Made by a program: the position numbers and the translations under genes | Notes under the pieces: model-generated | What the model was told of the DNA's origin: nothing | Database searches by the model: none | What the model saw: the letters and a program-made list of their open reading frames with translations, nothing else | NCBI GenBank assembly: GCA_949358305.1 | Contig: OX442314.1 | Span: forward strand, 20,393,060-20,453,059 | Direction: 5' to 3' | From: Strigamia acuminata | Taxonomy: Eukaryota > Arthropoda > Chilopoda > Geophilomorpha > Linotaeniidae | Length of the DNA: 60,000 bases | Shown here: in pieces, positions 46,401 through 52,857 of the stretch | How positions within the stretch are numbered: the first letter of the stretch is position 1 | Layout: each line of letters begins with the position of its first letter

Positions 46401-49400
46401 TTTTCAAAAATAAATGCACCTAATCTTACTTTTAATGAAAAAGAATTTCTAAGATCAAAAATACAAATATTAAAGGGATTTAACGAGATTTGCATGTCAC
46501 AATTCCAATTTGATCCCAAAAGGCTGTATTGTATATTCGCTACAGTAAAAAAAAAGAAAAAAGAAGCATTCTCAGGCTCGCCGATACGCTGACGTGCGGT
46601 TTAGAGATACGAGCCATTTGGTTTAACGTTCAGCATTTTCAGAATCCAAGAACCTTAAGAATTACAATTTCACTCGGTAAACAATTCAACAAAAGCAACG
46701 ACCTCCAGAGGTATCCTATTATACACTGTCAGGAAGATTTTAAAATTATGCTTTGTGGAAATCTAATTAACATAAATAAATTTCTCAATAAATTGTTTTT
46801 TCTCCAGAAAAACAATAATCTAATATTCAAATTTTTAATTTAATTCCAAATTTCTCTTCAACCAGAAAACATAAATTATTACATCACGGCTGCCTTTGTG
46901 TGCAGCAAATGAATTTCTAATCTATTCATCGATTTAACGGGCTTTAGACGGTCTAGTCTGGCATAGACCGACTGTTATAAAGCAGTAAATAAATGTTGTT
47001 GCTTACAACTTGCTTCAAAAGCAACTGCGCTCAAAACCGATCGATTTTTAAATCTATCCGCCAGTATGGCAAAAATGTCATTCCAACCTAAAACCCCCAA
47101 AAAATGAAAGGGCTCGGTAGAATCATTGATGTATATGGCACGACTGAAGCGCCATATGTGTAAACCTAATTTACCAATATTGGCTTTTTATTGCTTAGTT
47201 GAATGTCAGTTGATTGGATTAAAGTCATTCATAATTTCGGACGAAAATCGAAAATTATCAAATATATACGCGAATAAATAAGAAATTCAAGCTGTGCTCG
47301 AAATTATCAATATCAATCTCCTTTCTGATTCATTTCCTATGACAAAATTGTATCCGCACAAATCTGCTATTGAAACATGTTCCTGCAGGGGTGCTTATCA
47401 CACAGTTCCATTGGTAAAATACTCGTATAAATGATGCTACCCCCAACCGAGCCTATTTTGTCCACACTGATATATCCCTTTATCATTTCATGGCCTAACT
47501 CTGACATGTTTTAGTCCTAACAACAAATTAAAGTATCAAAACCAATACTTTTCATAATTTAAAAATTCAACACATTCAATCCACGTAAGGCAACAGTGAG
47601 AAAACATTCCCAAGTTGTGGTTCAATCGCCACAAGATAGAAAACAAGAAATTCATCTTTTGAGTATCCAGATTGCACGCACCTACAGTCTTCACCCGGTA
47701 TCCTAATGCCAAAATCAAACTGAAAAATTCCTGTCTGCGCACCCATACACGAAGGGGGGTACCCAAAAACCGGAATTCTCTTCCGGAGGGCAGGCCCCTT
47801 TTAGATCACGCTTCTCTCACTAAATGAGTGTTCTAAGACCCTATCTGCAACAGTGAATTTTTTTTGGAGACTATGCCAAAGCGTTTGGCTATTTTGCAAC
47901 GATTCATTTACATGAACAATGTGCGGCAGTGAAATTTTTTCTAATTTTTCTAACACAGCCTTATAAGAACTACCAGCAGTTGTTAGAAGCTGATATGCAG
48001 ATGCAGAACCTAGATCAGTTGTTATGAGAGATTGCACTAGGATAGAAAACTTCACCGCCGCACATTGCTCATGTAAATCACTCATTACAAAATAACCAAA
48101 AAAAATTCACTGAAGCCGAACGGAGCGTCGCACAACAACTCCAGCTGGTGCACCAATGCAGATAGGTTCCTAGAACACTCACTTGGCGGGGGAAGCTTAT
48201 ACTAAAAAGGGCCCACCCTCCGGAAGAGGATTCCAGTTTTTTTTCGGTCCCCCTTCGTACATGACTCTTATAAACAATAACTATTCACTGTGTACAATAC
48301 AATGTCAGACTTTTGTGTATACATGTGCAAAAAATGGAATTTAGACTTTGAATTTGGAATCAAGATACCGGGCGCACTCGGCGCAAACTGTAGTACGTAG
48401 TGCACGATGTCGAGGTGTGCAAACCTTGCACATCTCCACATCGGCAGCCAAAACCAACAAAGAACCCGATTTGATTACCATGCTTAGAGGTGAATTCTTC
48501 GCGAAATCCTCCCATCCAGTCACCCAGACTTAAAACCTTTACCTCGTTAGATTCGTCAAACCAAAACAAATCTAATTTTAATATAAGTGGTTATATTACA
48601 AATCGTAATTGTCTACTACGAAGATGGAATGCGTCGCCGATTTAAGGTACGAGCTCCGTCCTTTCCGTAGAATGTAATCCCAAAATTCATTGGAAGAATT
48701 CTGTACACCAAACAAAATTTTGCTTAAAATTCTAACGAATAATACTCAATAGTTTGTCCGATTTGGCCAAATGGCTACGAGTCGTCCACCCTCTGTATTA
48801 TTCAGCGCTTTTGTGGCAATCAGACAACAAAATCTCGTTTCGAATCGATATAATTCCATCAATATTAGATAATAAAGCACTACAAAATTATAATTTCATT
48901 ACCACTTGCCCAAACCTTGTTTCTAAACACATTAATCCTTTGTTTTCTTAACACTTTCTAAAACAGTCTAGACGCTACGCTACCATCTTGTTTTCACCTA
49001 AACCAATGGCACACCCAATTCCCCACAGTATACTAATTTTAAATCATGCAGTAATTGACATTAACCTTCTTCACGTACCAAGTTTTTTTTCAATTTGTAA
49101 TCAATTCTTCCCACAAAATTAAAACATTGGTACTAGACAAGGCAAATCAATACAAGTTGTAACAGCTAGCAGCAGACTGCGCATTGAAATCTAAAAATTT
49201 AAAAAATAAACAATTGTAAATATCATTTCTAATTACAGTATGGTATGTCAACAATTTTCTTTATTTCCTTCAAAATAAAATAAAATTAACCAGCATACGT
49301 TTAAATTAAAAATAATATTCGGTCCGCGAAGCAACAGAATGTCATTTTATGACATCCATGTGTAGTAATTGTAGGTAAAAAATCAATAAGTGCCTAAGGA

Positions 49401-51944
49401 AACGCAAAGGCAAACAGACAGTTATGAAATTTTAAATAGCTGTAATTTTTGAAATGATTTTAAAAATAGACCGAGTAAATTAGTTAATGTAATCCAATTA
49501 ATTTAAATGTAACACAACACGTATTTTATGCTCAAAACTGTAATTTACGCTATTTAAAATCTGACCGCTTCGTGTTTAAAAATTATATTGATTTTAAACC
49601 ACAAAGAAATGAATAAAATCCCGTTTCTAGCAGCCCATTAAAAACTTCGTGTGAACAACAGAATCATTATAACTGTCATTTCTAGTGTATTTCCTCCCAA
49701 CCTTCCACACTCATAACATTTGTGAAATTCAAATTTTCAAATTTCAATTGTAATTTAGCGCACAAAATATAATCGATACGTAACCACAACTCATCACTTG
49801 CCGGTATCAATCTCCCAATTTCCTAATATTACTGCGCATGAGCAAAATTCAAGCTTAAAATATGTTTGAATGACCCCTAATTGCTTTCTTTTGAAAGAGA
49901 ATACCTCATTTGTATGGAAAATTTGCTATATTTATATAAAATAATAATAATAATAATAATAATAATCAGTTAAAAAGGTCAGCGAATCAAAAAGTTGGAA
50001 AATTAAAAATGTGAATCTTTAAATTTAAAACTAGAAATGAAAACATCCATTTTTCGAGTGCGCCTACGGAAATTATTATATAAACAAGTTGCTGCAACAT
50101 TATTATTTCGTAAAATGTTGCATTTTAATTGTAATCAAAAATTAAATCTAGCGATTAAATTATTGATTAAGTTATTATACAGCTTAAAGATTCATAATTT
50201 TAATTCTCATTAAACCTTAATAATTAACATCTACTTCTCGAAAGGTACCCTTTAATTAAGACTAAAATTTGTCTCAAATTTGCGATTATTTCTATTTTAC
50301 GATCCAATAATTTGACATTTTTTTATAACCAGTTTAATTTTAGTATAATAAAATGATTTAGTCTTAAAATGCGAAGAATTATCTCATTTTTGATAAATTC
50401 CAACGTCATTTAAACCCAGAATTGAAAATTTTTCTGAGCGTGACATTAAACATGGCGGTCAGAATAATTTTTTTTAGTTTTGCATGTCTGAGAATTGGCG
50501 TGCATTAAGATCCAACCATGTTAATACACTAGTCTTACTCTACTTATATAATAAATTTCAGGCACATCTGTGGTACCAATTGCTCAGAGGTTTCCTTTAA
50601 TTGCTTAAAATGGCGTCCATAAAATCAGATTTGAAATTCCAAAATCTGCACAAATGTGAATGCCCTTTGAACGACCTTCTGCAATATTTTGTCAACCATT
50701 AATTGTTGTGTCATTGCAAAACTGGAATACAAAAAAAAAATTCAGAAATCATTTATTATTGTTAGAATATTTCTAGTTATACTTACTCAATAATTCCAAC
50801 AACTTCTTTACGAAATGGAAATATTTTCCGAATAGATTCGCAATTTTACACCGAATGCTTTGTTTACAAATTACCGCAAGTTCAACTTTTCGATTTTCCC
50901 ATTATAAATCAATTAGCTTCAATTTTGCTCTCAAAAACAAAAATACCGCCATTATAAATAATAAATATTTACCTGCCACAAACACCCGAAAGAAAATTTG
51001 TCTAAACTTATTATTTAGAAAAATTATTTTAAAAAAAAAAAAAAAAAAATTAAAATAAAATAAAATATTTTTTTCATAAATAAGAAAACTTACGAGTAAA
51101 CAAAAATCACCGATCAAAGCGATTGCACCCGAAACCAACGATGCATACATTAGTGTATTGATTTTGTGCGTCTAAAAACACCCTGATCGAAACCTCGTTA
51201 ACAATTTTTAGACACAACAATCAAAACAAAGAGCACCTCTTTTTTCCCAGCGAAAATTTGCAAAATCTCGCTTTAAATCGTTTCTTTGTTCACAGATACA
51301 TCTTTTCCCTACCGAAAAACGTTTCCCGCGACCACATAAGTCGAGATATAAAGAAAAATATATAATTTTACTCAATAAAATTAAATATTTATCGAAAACA
51401 CAAAAAAAATAAACTGAATAGCACCAGATTTATTTATTTATATATCTCAACAAAAATTTTTTTTTTGTTTGTTTTGTTTTCCCCCACATTTCGTTCCACT
51501 CGCCGTCAAAATTAACCGATCGATTACTGATTTTTAAAATTATAACATAATTGGATTTTTTTTTTTAAAAATGAAAAAAAAAGAAATACTAAATGTTTTG
51601 TTGTTCCATTCAATTTTCCGCATTCGTCGCCGCGACCAATCACGTGATTAATTAAAGAGCAAGCGAGAAGACTTAAAACAAAGAAAAGTAAAAAAATTTA
51701 CTTGAGCATCGGATGATACTTGGTACGATCTGATGGCTGGGTTTGAAGCTTCGAGGCACCATGTCGGTGGACTAACGACAACTTTCCTAATGGCGCCTTG
51801 CCTTTGAAGCGCGTACAAATGATAGTTGACGGTTCTCTTCTCGCGACGAAGTTTCCTGGTCAATTCCACTGTTCGAATTGGACGGGAAGGATTCTGATGG
51901 AAATACGCTAAAATCTCGTTCCTCAACCGGTTTCCGTCTGCCAT
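19409..51944 (-). CDS. ADAR: ADAR1-type dsRNA adenosine deaminase with four Zalpha domains
   Basis: Eleven minus-strand exons join in phase into 1062 residues: 51944-51702, 38693-38555, 38271-36970, 31124-30965, 23179-23029, 22540-22263, 22189-22031, 21966-21866, 21676-21491, 21435-21198, 19640-19409. Domains: Zalpha1 (residues 7-65), Zalpha2 (116-172), Zalpha3 (217-277), Zalpha4 (393-451), one dsRBD (583-652), and an adenosine-deaminase domain (about 690-1062). The zinc and catalytic residues are present: SHAE (His747, Glu749), PCGDGA (Cys802) and MSCSDK (Cys875). The C-terminal half is ADAR1-like rather than ADAR2-like ([22 protein letters not shown]). ADARs convert A to I in double-stranded RNA; Zalpha domains direct them to left-handed duplexes. 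The ATG at 51944 lies one base after an acceptor-like cccag, so a 5' non-coding exon is likely. Vertebrate ADAR1 has only Zalpha plus Zbeta and three dsRBDs. Confidence 0.95.
19641..21197 (-). other. ADAR intron 10
   Basis: A 1557-nt intron splitting the C-terminal part of the deaminase domain (Cys-Val-Met-Arg joined to Val-Glu-Gln). It contains the 410-bp MITE at 20297-20706 and is otherwise A/T-rich without features. Confidence 0.75.
20297..20706. mobile_element. 410-bp MITE flanked by TTA duplications
   Basis: The ends are inverted repeats, TACCATGTTCACACCAA at the left and its near-complement at the right (one mismatch). The element is flanked on both sides by TTA (20294-20296, 20707-20709). 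TWA target duplications are typical of PIF/Harbinger elements, but the terminal sequence alone does not prove that class. The interior repeats GTTCACACCAA three times in direct orientation (near 20302, 20393 and 20638) and carries many GGATC words. No coding capacity. It lies in ADAR intron 10. Confidence 0.75.
22541..23028 (-). other. ADAR intron 5, no feature seen
   Basis: A 488-nt intron between the dsRBD exon (donor GCT|GTATGT) and the first deaminase exon. I see no repeat or exon in it. Confidence 0.7.
23684..23825. repeat. Imperfect tandem repeat around GACCAGATGG
   Basis: The word (G/A)ACCAGATGG occurs near 23674, 23724, 23738 and 23803, with ATTTGTTGAC- or ATTTGTCGAC-type words and CATTCAGTTT between copies. 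This suggests two to three degraded units of about 70-90 bp. GACCAGATGGTC is itself nearly palindromic. Confidence 0.5.
25301..25315 (+). promoter_or_regulatory. CTCF-like motif
   Basis: CCCCCAGATGGCGCC matches 12 of 13 positions of the conserved CTCF core CCASYAGRKGGCR. It is in ADAR intron 4. Motif match only. Confidence 0.3.
27429..27684 (+). repeat. Left terminal inverted repeat of the Tc1 element
   Basis: About 256 bp. It contains three copies of an ACAAAAGTCYTGCAAC motif (near 27438, 27644 and 27667), one at the outer end and two at the inner end. This is an elaborated IR/DR arrangement of putative transposase-binding sites. Confidence 0.9.
27690..28712 (-). CDS. Tc1-family transposase, intact DD34E
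   Basis: A 340-residue frame without interruption, the normal length for Tc1 transposases. The N-terminus has paired helix-turn-helix motifs ([20 protein letters not shown], then a second motif before residue 110) joined by a GRPR hook (SRSGRPRH). The catalytic triad is visible: Asp in FSDESRF, Asp in QQDGAPAH, and Glu in NPIENIW. Exactly 34 residues separate the second Asp from the Glu, giving DD34E. The enzyme binds the terminal repeats and performs cut-and-paste transposition into TA. The ATG at 28712 starts MAAKCTPIE, about 130 bp inside the right terminal repeat. Confidence 0.95.
   Translation of the reverse strand: MAAKCTPIELGVRKLIIKKHSQGISNAEIATQIGIHRSTVGRIIRTQEETGKCNVRSRSGRPRHTKKTEDNILRSLVKKSKKDSARKITAKWIDIIKKPVSEKLTRRRLQEMGYGFRVAKKKPLLTRAMQKKRVLWCHKHKDWTVEQWRQVIFSDESRFCLFKDGKTTVLRKKGEEFHPHCISKTVKFAPGIMVYGTMTANGLGSLETVKQSINAEVYINVLDNCLIPTAKHYFPEGSYIYQQDGAPAHRAKKTTFYFESMGIDVLDWPGNSPDLNPIENIWAKVKKRLQEVGPMTLTELEETVNQIWNHITPKECDDLIVSIPRRITAVLKARGGATKY
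28848..29103 (-). repeat. Right terminal inverted repeat of the Tc1 element
   Basis: The mirror of the left repeat, again with three copies of GTTGCAGGACTTTTGT (near 28850, 28881 and 29079). By hand count it is about 96-97% identical to the left repeat. Confidence 0.9.
29752..30058. mobile_element. Non-autonomous hAT-like MITE
   Basis: A 307-bp element with termini TAGAGTTTGACCGATA and, inverted, TAGGGTTTGACCAATA. A second inverted block (ATCGGC / GCCGAT) lies just inside. Flanking 8-mers are ACTTAAAG and ACTTAATA, six of eight matching, consistent with an aged 8-bp hAT target duplication. No coding sequence. It lies in ADAR intron 4. Confidence 0.75.
30097..30309. mobile_element. 213-bp inverted-repeat element (MITE-like)
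   Basis: The left end, AGCATGAACCAAGGATAAC and onward, is mirrored at the right end over about 31 bp with one mismatch; the repeat includes CATGGACACGTAT. No target duplication could be recognised. The 150-bp core has no coding character. It begins 38 bp after the hAT-like MITE. Confidence 0.75.
30528..30566. repeat. AATT tetranucleotide run
   Basis: About nine AATT units interrupted by a poly-A stretch; simple repeat in ADAR intron 4. Confidence 0.8.
31125..36969 (-). other. ADAR intron 3
   Basis: A 5.8-kb phase-1 intron between the Zalpha exon and the first half of the dsRBD. It was searched for further dsRBD exons and none were seen. It contains a CTCF-like motif (34287-34300) and several poly-A tracts near 33,300-33,600 and 35,250-35,390. 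A possible old repeat fragment lies near 32,800-32,900. Confidence 0.65.
34287..34300 (+). promoter_or_regulatory. CTCF-like motif
   Basis: CCACTAGATGGCAG matches every position of the CTCF core CCASYAGRKGGCR. It is in ADAR intron 3. Motif match only. Confidence 0.35.
36970..38271 (-). other. ADAR: ADAR exon 3: most of Zalpha2, all of Zalpha3 and Zalpha4
   Basis: A single 1302-nt exon. Zalpha2 is completed by the previous exon (38693-38555), the junction falling in the loop after the first helix. The recognition helices read KKDANPYLY (Asn148, Tyr152), KKDINPVLY (Asn253, Tyr257) and KKAVNRALY (Asn427, Tyr431). The wings read TPPLW, VPPMW and KPALW. Linkers are Ser/Thr/Asn-rich and look disordered. 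About 110 residues of low-complexity linker follow Zalpha4 before the donor at 36969. Confidence 0.88.
39165..39250 (-). promoter_or_regulatory. Candidate internal ADAR promoter and alternative first exon
   Basis: Reading the minus strand, a GC-richer block (39370-39250) leads to an ATG at 39250 opening an 11-codon frame ([11 protein letters not shown]). It ends at a GTATAA donor (39217) in phase 0, the phase required by exon 2 at 38693. Overlapping that donor is a strong TATA-box word, TATAAAAGG (about 39216-39208). About 45 nt further on, ATAATAG|GTAAGAG (near 39165) is a near-consensus donor for a short non-coding exon. Either reading would yield ADAR transcripts lacking Zalpha1. Not proven. 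Confidence 0.35.
42787..43243. mobile_element. Foldback element with 64-bp arms
   Basis: The arms 42787-42850 and 43180-43243 are inverted copies. They share AACAAATAAATGATG at the outside and TTTTTAAAGAAAGTTCCG at the inside with only a few differences. Weaker similarity may extend to about 42773 and 43256. The core contains a 70-codon plus-strand frame (43016-43228) whose last 17 codons lie in the right arm; it is lysine- and serine-rich and unrecognised. MITE-like, class unknown. Confidence 0.7.
45130..45292. mobile_element. Short inverted-repeat element
   Basis: GTGTGGTCCGGACA at 45130-45143 is mirrored exactly at 45279-45292. The 135-bp core is GC-richer than its flanks. MITE-like; the target duplication is unclear. 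Confidence 0.6.
45441..45771. repeat. Possible degraded MITE
   Basis: TTCTCAAATTA with nearby CGCGCAC at the left is mirrored imperfectly by GTGCGCTTCTAATCTGAGGAA at the right. A further internal copy (CCGCTTCTAATTTGAGG, near 45493) forms a smaller hairpin with the left end. About 330 bp, low confidence. Confidence 0.4.
47749..48258. mobile_element. 510-bp foldback element
   Basis: Both ends read ACGAAGGGGG inward, and imperfect similarity continues for about 100 bp (CTCTTCCGGAGGG, GAGTGTTCTA, CCTATCTGCA). After a divergent stretch present only on the right arm, similarity resumes (CAGTGAATTTTTTTTGG; TTTACATGARCAATGTGCGGC). The left arm is roughly 47749-47942, the right arm 48043-48258, and the spacer about 100 bp. 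A 94-codon minus-strand frame (48085-47801) crosses the spacer but is probably incidental. It lies in ADAR intron 1. Confidence 0.7.
48341..48690 (-). pseudogene. Coding-like fragment of unknown family in ADAR intron 1
   Basis: Several adjacent minus-strand frames look protein-like and are GC-richer than the surrounding DNA. After an acceptor-like gtacag near 48706 a frame reads [16 protein letters not shown] and on to about 48605. A second frame (48586-48360) reads [21 protein letters not shown] third (48523-48341) reads [12 protein letters not shown] then [15 protein letters not shown], with two CxxC pairs about 14 residues apart, as in a small zinc-binding module. No phase-consistent splicing links them, so this looks like a decayed gene or nested copy. 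I do not recognise the family. Confidence 0.35.
49938..49967. repeat. AAT microsatellite
   Basis: About ten uninterrupted AAT units, in ADAR intron 1. Confidence 0.9.
51702..51944 (-). other. ADAR: ADAR exon 1: isolated Zalpha1
   Basis: This exon encodes residues 1-81, almost entirely one winged-helix Zalpha domain. The recognition helix has Asn40 and Tyr44 in the NxxxY spacing of known Zalpha domains, and the wing has SPPTW (Pro59, Pro60, Trp62). It ends in phase 0 (CAA then GTAAAT), matching exon 2. It is separated from the rest of the protein by a 13-kb intron. Confidence 0.85.
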
Positions 51945-52857
51945 GCTGGGTGGAAAGAAATACAATGTGTAATATCGGAGTCCAATTATCGGGCACTGGA
52001 GATCAACTCCATCTTGGTGCCGAGTCTACTCTCTGTCCTGTGTTCCTGCTGCATATGCGCAAAGCCGCAAATCTAGCAAACAATTATGTTTATGCGCACC
52101 TAGCGACATCTAGTAGCAAACGCTTCAAACATCCTTCTCGAAACCTATTGTGCTCGTAGAAATTGTTTGAATTCAGGCACTCAAAATACCATTTTTCATA
52201 AAAGTTAATTGTTTTTTTGTTTATTTATTGTTTTTCTCAGTAAAAAAAAACTTTACACACGTTTTAAAAAATATCTCTAAACGTTTAAATTTCATTTTTT
52301 TAGAAAAATTTCAAAACACACAAATCTCCTTAATTAAATAAAAACAAAAAATGTAAAGTTCTCGTCTACTATCGAGTAGAAAAATACGAAAGTTCCAAAA
52401 ATTCTTTTAATAAAATATGCAAAAATCTTAAATCCTAATTAAATTCAAATCTACCACTCAAATAACTCGATTAAAACAAAAGCACAATTACAACTTTTTG
52501 TACTTCAGGCCTATTGCATTCACAATTTCAGTTTAAAAAAATTAAAAAAAATTGTACTACAGTGTTATAACATTAATTACTGATACGGTAAAATCCATAC
52601 ATCTCAAAATATAAATTTAAATTCAAACTTAATGCCAATTAATTCATTTAAACAAACAAAAAAGACATTAGAAAATGACAATGTAAAAATTAAAATGGTC
52701 CCTACTTAAAAAGATTGTTGGTCCCCACGATCTTACGTAATGTAAGTTTCAAAATTCAAGGCAGTAGTCATCACCCTTCGGTTAAATTCGTAGTATTTCA
52801 CCTCCTAAGTACACATTACATAAGATTTTATTTAAATTCGGTGGATGGATTTTAAAT
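51945..52857. other. Compact MEKK1-ADAR intergenic region
   Basis: Only 913 nt separate the MEKK1 stop codon from the ADAR start codon on the same strand. The part near 52,200-52,857 is A/T-rich and should be the MEKK1 3' UTR, with minus-strand AATAAA words at 52220-52229. The part 51,960-52,160 is GC-richer and should hold the ADAR promoter and 5' UTR. It includes a polypyrimidine tract and acceptor-like cccag directly before the ATG. A TAGCGACATCTAGTAG word at 52101-52116 resembles a CTCF site with mismatches. Confidence 0.55.

Larger units (their letters stand above)
38694..51701 (-). other. ADAR intron 1
   Basis: A 13.0-kb phase-0 intron separating Zalpha1 from Zalpha2-4. Near 39.2 kb it holds a candidate internal promoter. 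It also holds inverted-repeat elements at 42787-43243, 45130-45292, 45441-45771 (weak) and 47749-48258, a coding-like patch at 48341-48690, and an AAT microsatellite at 49938. Remaining stretches (40,100-42,700; 43,300-45,100; 45,800-47,700; 48,700-51,700) are A/T-rich without supported features. Confidence 0.7.

Noticed and set aside
51945-51965. Extension of the ADAR first exon upstream of the ATG at 51944
   Set aside because: The frame stays open but an acceptor-like polypyrimidine-cccag lies directly before the ATG, so a spliced 5' UTR is more likely.
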